64,000 bases of DNA from Methylomonas sp. ZR1 (GTDB lineage: Bacteria > Pseudomonadota > Gammaproteobacteria > Methylococcales > Methylomonadaceae): the NCBI RefSeq assembly GCF_013141865.1, contig NZ_RCST01000001.1, positions 2,108,001 to 2,172,000 of the forward strand. The letters run 5' to 3'. This document shows positions 18,486 through 27,262 of the stretch, in pieces; position 1 is the stretch's first letter, and the number at the start of each line of letters is the position of its first letter. The notes under the pieces are model-generated. The model did no database searches. It saw only the letters and a program-made list of their open reading frames with translations, and was not told the origin of the DNA. The position numbers were made by a program, and so were the translations under genes.

Positions 18486-19430
18486 CTAACGTAGCGCTAT
18501 GCCGTCAGCAATTAGCTCGACTGTTTTGGCGGGTACTTCACCCAGTACGGTGAATTGGGTATCGCCAATCACCTTACTGAACGAATTGACAGAACCCAGG
18601 CTATGCAAACCATTCATACCTTGCGATTCTTTGGCTTCCAGATACACCGACACGGTAGAAAAACCGTCGCTAATCAATAGATGATCTACGGCTTTCTGAG
18701 ATTGCTGGATGGAATTGCGAATAAAAAATACCGGCTCAAACCCAGACGGCCAATTCTTCAGTACGAATGTAGCGTTTTCAAACGGTTCAGCTTGAGCGGT
18801 GTGGATATGTTTGACATGAAAGCTGTTGTCGTCGACATTGCCGGTGTGGGGCTCGGCTAAGGAATCGGTCATTAAATCGGTGAAAACTACTTGCTCCAGG
18901 ATACTGCCGTCCAAATTGTAAACCTCGACTTTCAGCGGCAAAAAATGTTGGGTATCCACCCAGATTTTTCTCGGGTAGCGCAGCGCATCGGTAGGCTCGA
19001 CACTGACGATTTGCGTCGGCAACATCGCAATGGATTCGTGACCCGACAAAACTAATTGATAATTTTTTTCCAGGTTAGCGGTGTTCTGCGGCAAATTGAC
19101 GATAAACGAGCTATCCAACGGATGATGATTCACCACTTTTTGACTGGTTTCCTTGAACGTGCAAGTTACTTCGTTGGATTTACGTGTCACTTCCCGCATC
19201 GGCGAATTCAAAGACGCCAAGCGCTCCTGTTCGACGCCGTTTTCAACACTATGCTGATATTTCATCGTATCGAGCTGACCGTTTTTCATGAAGATCACGG
19301 TACCCCGGTAGTTGAGGGTTTTCATCGCCCGGTTCATATTATCCAGCCATTGTCGGGCCGTAACTTGATCCTTATCGGCAAAAGCGCTTTGACAAACAAC
19401 GCACAGCAAAAAAGCTTTTAAAACTCTCAC
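18486..19430 (-). CDS. rseB: sigma-E regulatory protein RseB/MucB
   Basis: RseB is the periplasmic protein that binds RseA and protects it from cleavage until mislocalised lipoproteins or lipopolysaccharide appear. The 314-residue protein has a signal peptide (RVLKAFLLCVVCQSAFADK) and the family regions around WLDNMNRAMKTLNYRGTVIF and YPRKIWVDTQHFLPLKVEV. The start is the GTG at 19430, with AGGAATAA overlapping the rseA stop; the frame upstream of that lies inside rseA. It sits 4 bases after rseA, consistent with coupled expression. Confidence 0.92.
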   Translation of the reverse strand: MRVLKAFLLCVVCQSAFADKDQVTARQWLDNMNRAMKTLNYRGTVIFMKNGQLDTMKYQHSVENGVEQERLASLNSPMREVTRKSNEVTCTFKETSQKVVNHHPLDSSFIVNLPQNTANLEKNYQLVLSGHESIAMLPTQIVSVEPTDALRYPRKIWVDTQHFLPLKVEVYNLDGSILEQVVFTDLMTDSLAEPHTGNVDDNSFHVKHIHTAQAEPFENATFVLKNWPSGFEPVFFIRNSIQQSQKAVDHLLISDGFSTVSVYLEAKESQGMNGLHSLGSVNSFSKVIGDTQFTVLGEVPAKTVELIADGIALR

Positions 19431-19434
19431 GCGC

Positions 19435-19941
19435 TTATTCCTGCCGATAGCCCACCACCCGTGCGTAGGGTTGTCCCGCTTGCACGCTATTGACATACAT
19501 CGCGTTGTCATGAGCTTCCAGATAATCCTTGAATCGAGCATGCATTTCCTCTGCTGATACGTCTTTACCCTGAGCCACCATATCGACCGAACCGAGCGGG
19601 TTATGCATTTGTTTATCCACTTTACTGCTGACCCACACCACGGCCAACGCCACCGACGCAGCAATCGCCAACGCCGCTTTTTGCCAATTTACCGCCGACT
19701 TTTTTTGGGGTAAAAAGTAGGTAGGTTCCTGCCTAATCTGTTCGTGAATCTTGTCCAAAAAATCGCTGGTAACGTGAGAATATTCGCCAGTCTTCATGAC
19801 TTGACTGGCAATTTGATAGCGGCGCAACTTGTCTTTCAGCAAGCCGTCGTTCTGCAAAGTCTGCAATAGCGACAGCGCCTGTTGGCTATCCAGTTCGTCG
19901 TCTATCAGTTGAGAAAGTTTTTCGTTAAGTTGTTCTTGCAT
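19435..19941 (-). CDS. rseA: anti-sigma-E factor RseA/MucA
   Basis: A 168-residue single-pass inner-membrane anti-sigma factor. The cytoplasmic N-terminus (MQEQLNEKLSQLIDDELDSQ) matches the sigma-E-binding domain of RseA. One transmembrane helix lies near residues 86-104 (KAALAIAASVALAVVWV) and a short periplasmic domain follows, where RseB and the DegS-type protease act. It starts 10 bases after rpoE on the same strand. The order sigma factor, anti-sigma factor, RseB and protease supports the assignment. Confidence 0.92.
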   Translation of the reverse strand: MQEQLNEKLSQLIDDELDSQQALSLLQTLQNDGLLKDKLRRYQIASQVMKTGEYSHVTSDFLDKIHEQIRQEPTYFLPQKKSAVNWQKAALAIAASVALAVVWVSSKVDKQMHNPLGSVDMVAQGKDVSAEEMHARFKDYLEAHDNAMYVNSVQAGQPYARVVGYRQE

Positions 19942-19951
19942 CGATACACCT

Positions 19952-20542
19952 TTAGTCGAGCAATGGGTTTAATTTTTGGTCTATGGCTTCGCGAGCCCTA
20001 AAAATCCGCGAGCGTACCGTCCCGATGGGGCAATCCATTGCTTCCGCAATTTCTTCGTAACTCATCCCTTCAAACTCCCTGAGCGTAATTGCAATCCGCA
20101 TCTCTTCTGGTAACCTCTCGATAGCTGATTTAATGACCGCCACAATTTGTTCGTTCATCAACAAATTTTCCGGCGTTTCTATATCTTTCAGTTGTGGCGC
20201 ATTTTCTACTTGTTCGGCATCTTGAACATCGATTTCGTAATCAAAATGACGGCGCGAACGCGACAACAAATAGTTTTTGGCGGTGTTAATCGCTATACGA
20301 TACAACCAAGTGTAAAAGGCGCTGTCACCGCGAAAATCTCCCAAAGCCCGGTAAGCCTTGATAAAGCTATCCTGCGCCACATCTTGAGCTTCGCTCGGAT
20401 CCTTGACGTACCGGTTCACCAAGTGGACGATCTTGTGCTGGTATTTGATCACCAAAAGATCGAAGGCGGATTTATCGCCTTGCTGCACGCGGCGCACCAG
20501 CTCTTGATCCAGATCTTCGGTATTCGTTTCTTGTTCGTTCAC
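19952..20542 (-). CDS. rpoE: RNA polymerase sigma-E factor (RpoE/AlgU)
   Basis: This 196-residue ECF sigma factor controls the envelope stress response. Region 2 includes DVAQDSFIKAYRALGDF and AFYTWLYRIAINTAKNYL; region 4 includes FEGMSYEEIAEAMDCPIG then TVRSRIFRAREAID, the -35-recognition helix-turn-helix. Length and sequence match E. coli RpoE and Pseudomonas AlgU. It is divergent from nadB, as in E. coli. I looked for a GGAACTT/TCTGA autoregulatory promoter in 20543-20669 and did not find a well-spaced one. Confidence 0.96.
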   Translation of the reverse strand: MNEQETNTEDLDQELVRRVQQGDKSAFDLLVIKYQHKIVHLVNRYVKDPSEAQDVAQDSFIKAYRALGDFRGDSAFYTWLYRIAINTAKNYLLSRSRRHFDYEIDVQDAEQVENAPQLKDIETPENLLMNEQIVAVIKSAIERLPEEMRIAITLREFEGMSYEEIAEAMDCPIGTVRSRIFRAREAIDQKLNPLLD

Positions 20543-20669
20543 TGCGCTATTTTGGTATTGAAGTGGACAGAATTAAACCTCATTAGTTCTGGCAACACAA
20601 AAAAAATTACCGCAGGATTAAAACCAGATATTATTCGAAAACGCTAAAACTATTCATCCGGCCGCAAAG

Positions 20670-22325
20670 TTGACCACACTGACAGCAAACCAACCCAACA
20701 ATACCGCTGATTCCCATTACGACATCCTTATCGCCGGCAGTGGCGGTGCCGGGCTGAGTCTTGCGTTGCATCTTGCCGACACCTATAAGGTGGCAGTGCT
20801 CGCCAAATTTGCATTGACCGAATGCAGCACTTATTACGCCCAAGGCGGTATCTCTGCGGTATTTGACGAAGAATACGATTCGATAGAATCGCATATCGAA
20901 GACACCTTGATCGCCGGCGCCGGCTTATGCGATCCGGAGATAGTCAGACTCACCGTCGCGCAGGGCCGGCAAAGCATCGAATGGCTACGTCAACAAGGTG
21001 TGAATTTTACCGAAGAGCGTAACGCCGACGGCGCCAAACAATTGCATTTAAACCGTGAAGGCGGGCATTCACATCGGCGAATCGTACATACCGACGACGC
21101 CACCGGCAAAGCCGTCTCGCTGTCGTTGATCGAGCGCGCGCAGGCGCACCCGAATATCACCCTCCTGGAATACCACAATGTCGTCGAACTGATCACCGCC
21201 ACCAAGTTGGGGGCAAACGAACAACGCATATGCGGCGCCTATGTATTGGACAGCAAATCCGGCAGCATCAAATCGATAGCCGCGAAAGTAGTCGTGCTGG
21301 CGACCGGCGGCGCTAACAAGGTTTATCTGTATTCAACCAATCCACACATTTCCAGCGGCGACGGCATTGCGTTGGCCTGGCGGGCCGGCTGCCGGATCAG
21401 CAATATGGAATTCATGCAATTTCATCCGACCTGCCTGTACCACCCCACTGCGCGTTCGTTTTTAATCAGTGAAGCAGTACGCGGCGAAGGCGCACATTTG
21501 ATCCTGCCCGACGGCGAACGTTTCATGCGCCGTTACGACGAGCGCATGGAACTGGCGCCGCGCGACATCGTCGCCCGCGCCATCGACAGCGAAATCAAGA
21601 AACACGGTATCGAATGCGTGTATTTGGACATCAGCCACAAATCGCGGGAGTTCATTCAAAAGCACTTTCCCACCATTTATATGCAATGTCTGGAACTGGA
21701 TATAGACATCAGCCAGCAACCGATCCCCGTGGTTCCGGCTGCGCATTACACCTGCGGCGGTGTATTGACCGATGCCAACGCGCGCACCGACATCCCCGGC
21801 CTTTACGCCATAGGTGAAGTCGCCTGCACCGGTTTGCACGGCGCCAACCGCATGGCCAGTAACTCCTTGCTGGAATGCTTGGTGTTTGCCGAACAAGCCA
21901 ACCAAGACATCCGGCGCCTATTTGCTGATTTGCCGGAACCGTTGCCGCTGCCGGATTGGGACGAATCCAAAGTCGGGGACTCGGACGAGGAAGTGGTAAT
22001 CGCGCACAATTGGGACGAATTGCGCCGTTTCATGTGGGATTACGTCGGCATCGTTCGCACCAATAAACGCCTGGAACGCGCCATGAACCGCCTGGTGTTG
22101 CTGAAAGATGAAATCGCCGAATACTACGGCCAATTCCGCATCACCAGCGACCTCCTGGAACTACGCAATCTAGTGATCGTCGCCGAGCTGATTATCCGTT
22201 GCGCGCAACAGCGCAAGGAAAGCCGGGGTTTGCATTACACCAAGGACTATCCGGATCTGGACAACAGCCAGCCGCCACAAAACACCGTGCTGACGCCGGA
22301 AAAACCCGCTCAGAAAGCTCACTGA
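20670..22325 (+). CDS. nadB: L-aspartate oxidase
   Basis: NadB oxidises L-aspartate to iminoaspartate with FAD, the first step of de novo NAD synthesis. The N-terminus has the FAD-binding motif [16 protein letters not shown]. Conserved family stretches include AQGGISAV, [15 protein letters not shown] (as [15 protein letters not shown]) and the C-terminal catalytic [17 protein letters not shown]. The 551-residue length fits. The start is the TTG at 20670. It is divergent from rpoE. nadA and nadC are not adjacent. Confidence 0.95.
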   Translation: MTTLTANQPNNTADSHYDILIAGSGGAGLSLALHLADTYKVAVLAKFALTECSTYYAQGGISAVFDEEYDSIESHIEDTLIAGAGLCDPEIVRLTVAQGRQSIEWLRQQGVNFTEERNADGAKQLHLNREGGHSHRRIVHTDDATGKAVSLSLIERAQAHPNITLLEYHNVVELITATKLGANEQRICGAYVLDSKSGSIKSIAAKVVVLATGGANKVYLYSTNPHISSGDGIALAWRAGCRISNMEFMQFHPTCLYHPTARSFLISEAVRGEGAHLILPDGERFMRRYDERMELAPRDIVARAIDSEIKKHGIECVYLDISHKSREFIQKHFPTIYMQCLELDIDISQQPIPVVPAAHYTCGGVLTDANARTDIPGLYAIGEVACTGLHGANRMASNSLLECLVFAEQANQDIRRLFADLPEPLPLPDWDESKVGDSDEEVVIAHNWDELRRFMWDYVGIVRTNKRLERAMNRLVLLKDEIAEYYGQFRITSDLLELRNLVIVAELIIRCAQQRKESRGLHYTKDYPDLDNSQPPQNTVLTPEKPAQKAH

Positions 22326-22352
22326 TTGTCGCCATCGAACCCACCATCCCCT

Positions 22353-22374
22353 CCCCTCTAGACCGGGAGAGGGG
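22353..22374. repeat. short inverted repeat downstream of nadB
   Basis: CCCCTCT and AGAGGGG form 7-bp arms around an 8-base loop, 28 bases after the nadB stop. A T run is missing, so it is a weak terminator at best. The sequence resembles the short GC-rich palindromes scattered between genes in many gammaproteobacterial genomes. Confidence 0.4.
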
Positions 22375-22516
22375 TGTTTGGTGACTGCCAAGAGTACTTC
22401 ATCACGCATAATCCACCATTGCCTGCCATTCTTCTTCAACCTGCGGACTGACATATTTCTGACATATTCGCTCACTAGAATCCCCCGCCATACTCCTTTT
22501 TCCAGGACACTGAGCG

Positions 22517-24238
22517 ATGATCGATGCTGAACGCATTCTGCAAGAAACCTATCCCGACTTTAAATTTGGCAAAGACAATAAGCTGGTCGTACAAGCTTTA
22601 AAAAAACTGATCCACGAAGACGATTTCAACGACGTTATCCGTAAAAACCAACATCTACGCGGCTTCGCCTTTCTCGACAAACTACTGAATTATTTCAAGT
22701 TCAATTATCAAGTCAGCAACGATTGTTACAACAATATCCCCTCCGAAGGTCGCTTGCTGATCGTCGCCAATCACCCGATCGGCACATTGGATGGCTTAGC
22801 CCTGGTGAAATTGATTCGATCAGTACGACCCGACGTGCGTATCGTCGCCAACCGGGTTTTATCGCACATGGAACCCTTGCAATCGATCTTCTTACCGGTC
22901 GATGTGTTATCCGACAAGAAAAAACTGAAAGACGTTTATAAAGTCATGCTGGATGCACTGGAGCATGAAGAAGCGATCATTTTCTTTCCGGCCGGCGAAG
23001 TGTCGCGCATCACCCCTAAAGGCATTCGCGACGGTGCCTGGCAATCCGGTTTTATCAAGCTGGCCCGCAGGGCGCAATGTCCAATCTTGCCGATCTTTAT
23101 CAAAGCCAAGAACTCCGCCTTGTTCTATAGCGCCTCGACGCTATACAAACCATTGGGCACAATGTTGTTGGTCAAAGAAATGTTCAACAAGAAGGGCCAG
23201 GAAATTAAATTCATGGTCGGCGCGCCGGTACCTTACCAAGTCATCGCCGACAGCGAGGAAAGCAACAAACAGCTCAGTCAGCGCTTTCGGAAGCACGTGC
23301 AAAACCTGGGCAGGAAAAACAAACCGGCGCTATTCGAGACCGTCGCCACCGTAGTGCATCCTTCCGACACCAAAGCGGTGAAGAAGGCCTTGTACCAATC
23401 GCGTCTGCTTGGCGAAACTCGCGACGGCAAGAAGATCTTTTTATACCAGTTTCAAGACGATTGCCCGGTGATGCGGGAGATCGCCCGCTTGCGCGAGCTG
23501 ACCTTCAGAACCGTCGAGGAAGGCACGGGCCTGGCATTGGATTTGGACAAATTCGACATCTACTACAGCCACATTGTGCTGTGGGACGACAACGATCTGG
23601 AAATCGTCGGCGCGTATCGAGTCGGCGAAGGCTCGGCGATTATGGCCAGCCACGGCGTGGACGGCTTTTATACGCAAACGCTGTTCGATTTGCGCAGCGA
23701 ATTTGAAACTTATCTGCCCTACAGCATTGAATTGGGCCGCAGCTTTGTCCAGCCGCGTTATTGGGGACAGCACAGCCTGGATTACCTTTGGTACGGCATC
23801 GGCGCGTATTTGCGCGAACGCCCGGACATCAAATACCTATTTGGCCCGGTCAGTATCAGCAACGCCTATCCGCAGGCCGCCAAAGAGCTGATTATCGGTT
23901 TTTACCAACAGCAATTTGCCTCCGATTTACAGCACACCAAGGCCAGAACACCGTTCGTGATTTCGCAACAAGGCAAGGCATTTGCTGCCACCGAATTCAG
24001 CGCCGACTATTCCACCAGCTTTAAAATATTGAATAGCGAGCTGAAAAAACTGGGCGTCAAAGTCCCTACGCTTTATAAACAATACGTGGAATTATGCGTC
24101 GATAAAGGCTGCCATTTCATCGCCTTCAATATCGACCCGGACTTTAACAATTGTATCGACGGCCTGATCATGGTGGAGGTCGATAAAATCGCACCCAAAA
24201 AAAGACAGCGCTACATCGAAAAATCACTGGCCGGGTAG
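22517..24238 (+). CDS. acyltransferase fusion: PlsC-type O-acyltransferase plus GNAT (OlsB-like) N-acyltransferase
   Basis: The 573-residue protein has two enzymatic halves. Residues about 60-260 are a PlsC/lysophospholipid acyltransferase domain with the motif NHPIGTLDGLAL (HxxxxD-type) and the acceptor motif FFPAGEVSR. Residues about 300-500 resemble the ornithine-acyl-ACP N-acyltransferase/hemolysin family (LRELTFRTVEEGTGLALDLD, then VGAYRVGEG and FDLRSEFETYLPYSIELGRS). This architecture is like OlsF, a bifunctional enzyme that makes ornithine lipids. Substrate remains inferred. It leads an operon with an M14-type peptidase and an alpha/beta hydrolase. Confidence 0.82.
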   Translation: MIDAERILQETYPDFKFGKDNKLVVQALKKLIHEDDFNDVIRKNQHLRGFAFLDKLLNYFKFNYQVSNDCYNNIPSEGRLLIVANHPIGTLDGLALVKLIRSVRPDVRIVANRVLSHMEPLQSIFLPVDVLSDKKKLKDVYKVMLDALEHEEAIIFFPAGEVSRITPKGIRDGAWQSGFIKLARRAQCPILPIFIKAKNSALFYSASTLYKPLGTMLLVKEMFNKKGQEIKFMVGAPVPYQVIADSEESNKQLSQRFRKHVQNLGRKNKPALFETVATVVHPSDTKAVKKALYQSRLLGETRDGKKIFLYQFQDDCPVMREIARLRELTFRTVEEGTGLALDLDKFDIYYSHIVLWDDNDLEIVGAYRVGEGSAIMASHGVDGFYTQTLFDLRSEFETYLPYSIELGRSFVQPRYWGQHSLDYLWYGIGAYLRERPDIKYLFGPVSISNAYPQAAKELIIGFYQQQFASDLQHTKARTPFVISQQGKAFAATEFSADYSTSFKILNSELKKLGVKVPTLYKQYVELCVDKGCHFIAFNIDPDFNNCIDGLIMVEVDKIAPKKRQRYIEKSLAG

Positions 24239-24252
24239 ATTGGCGCGAATTC

Positions 24253-25269
24253 ATGGAAAATCGTTCATTCCCGGAGCTGGATCAGCTGGAAGCACTGATC
24301 CGGCAATTCGGCGACCGCGCCCATTGCGAGATCATCGAGCAAATAAGCTACAAAGACACGCAATTTCCCATCCATTGCCTCAGCCTGGGTTCAAACAGCC
24401 CGGACGTCCCAGTATTGGCTTTTTTCGGCGGCGTACATGGTCTGGAGAAAATCGGCTCGGAAGTCATATTGGCCTACTTGCAAACCATCCTGCAATTATT
24501 GGATTGGGATCAAGAATTTAACGCTCGTTTGCAGCATTCGCGACTGGTATTTGTGCCCATCGTCAACCCGGTAGGCGTCTACCGAGGCACGCGCTGCAAC
24601 GGCCATGGCGTGGATTTGATGCGCAATTCACCCATCGAAAGTAGCGGTAATACCCGGCTATACAGCGGTCAGCGTTTCAGCGCCAAACTGCCCTGGTATC
24701 GCGGCGATGAATCGAAAATGGAAAAGGAAGCCCAAGCCCTATGCCGGGTGGTGCATAAACATCTGTTCAATGCACCGTTATCGATTGCTATCGATCTGCA
24801 TTCGGGGTTTGGGATACACGATAGGTTATGGTTTCCCTATGCGTCCTGCCAGACGCCGTTTCCAGGCATCGCCGAAGCATACGGCTTAAAACAACTGTTT
24901 GATCGCTGCTACCCGCATCATTTTTATAAAATAGAGCCCATGAGCCAGGAATACGTCATCAGCGGCGATTTATGGGATTATCTATATGACGACTTTATCG
25001 ACCGGCACGGTAGACAGCGCGTGTTTCTGCCGTTGACGCTGGAGATGGGCTCTTGGCTGTGGCTGCGTAAAAGCCCGACACATTTGTTTCAACGTCACGG
25101 CTTGTTTCACCCCTTGTTGCCGCATCGCCAACAGCGCATCATGCGTCGGCATCTGACCTTATTCGATTTCCTGTATCGCAGCCTGCTCTATCCGCAAAAA
25201 TGGGCGACATTGACCAGCCAACAGCAAGAACATAATCGGCAACAAGCGATGGATTTCTGGTATGCCTGA
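24253..25269 (+). CDS. M14-family zinc carboxypeptidase/deacylase-like protein
   Basis: This 338-residue protein carries the metal-binding pattern of the M14 superfamily: GGVHGLEKIGSEV (the HxxE pair) near residue 62 and AIDLHSGFGIHDR (third histidine) near residue 180. Members cleave C-terminal amino acids or amide-linked acyl groups. It has no signal peptide. The gene begins 14 bases after the acyltransferase stop, and its end overlaps the next start by 8 bases. The context suggests work on an amino-acid lipid or amide, which is inference. Confidence 0.75.
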   Translation: MENRSFPELDQLEALIRQFGDRAHCEIIEQISYKDTQFPIHCLSLGSNSPDVPVLAFFGGVHGLEKIGSEVILAYLQTILQLLDWDQEFNARLQHSRLVFVPIVNPVGVYRGTRCNGHGVDLMRNSPIESSGNTRLYSGQRFSAKLPWYRGDESKMEKEAQALCRVVHKHLFNAPLSIAIDLHSGFGIHDRLWFPYASCQTPFPGIAEAYGLKQLFDRCYPHHFYKIEPMSQEYVISGDLWDYLYDDFIDRHGRQRVFLPLTLEMGSWLWLRKSPTHLFQRHGLFHPLLPHRQQRIMRRHLTLFDFLYRSLLYPQKWATLTSQQQEHNRQQAMDFWYA

Positions 25270-26038
25270 AGCAGCAGCCGGGCAACATTGGTTGTTACTG
25301 CGTGGTCTATGCCGAGAGGCTGCACATTGGGGAAATTTTCCGGATATGTTGCAACAGGCTTTTCCGCGATCAACCGTCAGTACTATCGATTTGCCGGGCA
25401 CCGGCCGATATTACCAAGAACCTAGCCCGGACAGTATCGAAGCGATAACGGCACAAGTCCGCGGCCAGGCTTTAGACTATGGTTTGTTGGCAAAGCCGGT
25501 AACGTTACTCGCACTATCACTCGGCGGCATGGTAGCCTGGGAGTGGTTACAGCGCTATCCGCACGACATCGCCGCTGCCGCTCTGGTCAACACCAGCTTT
25601 GCAGGCTTAAGCCCGTTTTATCGGCGCATGCGTTGGCAGAGCTATCCGCAGTTTTTTCAGTTATTACTGGAAAGGGATTTGTATCTCAGAGAACTGGCAA
25701 TCCTTCAGCTGGTTAGTAACCGGCAAAATCTCTACGCGGAAACGGCCAAGGCCTGGACCGCCATACAGCAAGTTCGGCCTATCAGCCTTGCTAATGGAAT
25801 CAGACAGCTAAAAGCAGCGGCACGCTATCGGCCTAGTCAGAAAAAACCCGAGACGCCGTTGCTGATATTGAACGGCCGGGGCGACCGATTAGTCGCACCG
25901 GCTTGTTCCGACGCCATTCATAACAAATGGCAAATCGACATCTTCAAGCACCCGTGGGCGGGCCATGATCTATGTTTGGACGATGGAGCCTGGGTAGCAA
26001 ACCGTTTAAAAGACTGGATAAACCAGACTACGGTTTGA
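25262..26038 (+). CDS. alpha/beta-hydrolase fold protein
   Basis: A 258-residue alpha/beta hydrolase. The oxyanion region is WLLLRGLCREAAHWG; the nucleophile elbow is LALSLGGMVAWEW (serine in SLGG); the acid/histidine end is LNGRGDRLVAPACSD and WAGHDLCLDD. This is the layout of small-ester hydrolases such as BioH or MenH. The ATG overlaps the M14 gene by 8 bases, so it is the third gene of the lipid-related operon. The substrate is unknown. Confidence 0.85.
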   Translation: MPEAAAGQHWLLLRGLCREAAHWGNFPDMLQQAFPRSTVSTIDLPGTGRYYQEPSPDSIEAITAQVRGQALDYGLLAKPVTLLALSLGGMVAWEWLQRYPHDIAAAALVNTSFAGLSPFYRRMRWQSYPQFFQLLLERDLYLRELAILQLVSNRQNLYAETAKAWTAIQQVRPISLANGIRQLKAAARYRPSQKKPETPLLILNGRGDRLVAPACSDAIHNKWQIDIFKHPWAGHDLCLDDGAWVANRLKDWINQTTV

Positions 26039-26047
26039 ATCCGAAGA

Positions 26048-26365
26048 TTATTTAATTTCGAACTCGGCTTTATTGCGACCGGAGGCCAGTAGTTCCTGCA
26101 TCCATTTCGGTGCCAATCCACGGCCAGACCAAGTTAAGGACGCATCGTTAGGACTACGGTATCTAGCCGCAACTTTGCCGGTTTTTCTTTCGGATTTTTT
26201 TTCGCCGTCTTGAATATCGACCGTTACACCGATAGAAGCCGCTAATTCCTTAATTTGCGCAATAACTTCCTTACGTTTACTGGATTGTCTTTCTTTTAAT
26301 GCTTTTTCGGCATTATCAATAACAGCCTGTAATTCGGCTTCGGATAGTTTATTAAAGTCAGTCAT
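26048..26365 (-). CDS. H-NS family nucleoid protein
   Basis: A 105-residue H-NS-like DNA-binding protein. The N-terminal half is helical (oligomerisation), and the C-terminus has the DNA-binding motif YRSPNDASLTWSGRGLAPKW. Such proteins bind AT-rich DNA and silence horizontally acquired genes. The start at 26365 is set by GAGGAAAAT just upstream; the longer frame has no ribosome site. It is convergent with the hydrolase gene and lies downstream of the DUF2914 gene. Confidence 0.93.
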   Translation of the reverse strand: MTDFNKLSEAELQAVIDNAEKALKERQSSKRKEVIAQIKELAASIGVTVDIQDGEKKSERKTGKVAARYRSPNDASLTWSGRGLAPKWMQELLASGRNKAEFEIK

Positions 26366-26427
26366 ATTTTCCTCGTTAATCAAAAAACGCAAGCAATTCT
26401 ATCACCCGGCGTTTATAAATAAAACTA

Positions 26428-27123
26428 TTATTCAGGGTTAACTGAAAAATTGACCTCGGAATATACCTTACCTTTCTTATCCGTCAACTGTACTTGCCAT
26501 TCGCCTTTATCTTTGGCAGACAAGATTTTACTAGACCATACCTTGGTTATTTTATCTTTCATATCCAATTGTTTTTGATGCACGATTTGACCGTTACGCG
26601 ACCATCGATGAAACAAAGATCTACCCTTCATGTTTTTTATCTCACTAAAATAAAAAACTTCCCGGGATTGGTTAGGAATAACTCTCAGCGGCGACTTAAT
26701 CGGTTCGCCGGGCTCATCATCCTTCGGTTCGGTATTTAAAGAGGCCCTGATAACCTTGCGGTCCAATATAATCGCCGCCGGCTTTTTAACACTGTCTATT
26801 TTTTTAACACTTTCTGAGTTAGCTGATGCCTGCTGTACTATCGCCGGCACTGGCTTTTCCAATAGCGCAGGCTCCTGCCGTTCAACCATTTCAACATCCG
26901 GTGTATTTAATTTTTGAACTTTTTCCGTGGTATCGATCTGAGTATCGATATCTTCATCGCCGCCACCAAACCATGAAAATAATACTATTAGCATCAAAAC
27001 TAACACCAGAACCGCAACCAGTATCCTGCGAATATGCCAAACCGTTACCGTTTGCGGCTCCGCGTTTATGCTTGGGTGTTTCCTATCATAATTAATTTTG
27101 ATAACTACTTTATTATCAGCCAT
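26428..27123 (-). CDS. DUF2914-domain membrane protein
   Basis: The 231-residue protein has a cytoplasmic N-terminus, one transmembrane helix (about residues 38-56, ILVAVLVLVLMLIVLFSW), a Lys/Glu/Pro-rich linker and a C-terminal domain (EVFYFSEIKNMKGRSLFHRW to EVNFSVNPE) that matches the DUF2914 pattern. The function of the family is not established. The start at 27123 has GGGAAAA upstream. It is divergent from sucA with about 140 bases between them. Confidence 0.82.
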   Translation of the reverse strand: MADNKVVIKINYDRKHPSINAEPQTVTVWHIRRILVAVLVLVLMLIVLFSWFGGGDEDIDTQIDTTEKVQKLNTPDVEMVERQEPALLEKPVPAIVQQASANSESVKKIDSVKKPAAIILDRKVIRASLNTEPKDDEPGEPIKSPLRVIPNQSREVFYFSEIKNMKGRSLFHRWSRNGQIVHQKQLDMKDKITKVWSSKILSAKDKGEWQVQLTDKKGKVYSEVNFSVNPE

Positions 27124-27262
27124 GTTTTTTCCCGATATTGAATCAACCATATGAAACTGGAATGACTTGATGCACTAGCCCGTTACAACACATTGTCCTT
27201 GGTAATATAACATTTTAGTTCTAACATAATCGGCTGAACTTGCCGAAAACCTGGATGTTTGC

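Noticed and set aside
20566..20590. Sigma-E autoregulatory promoter (AGAACTA ... TCTG) ahead of rpoE
   Set aside because: The gap between the two half-sites is 12-13 bases; sigma-E promoters need about 15-17.
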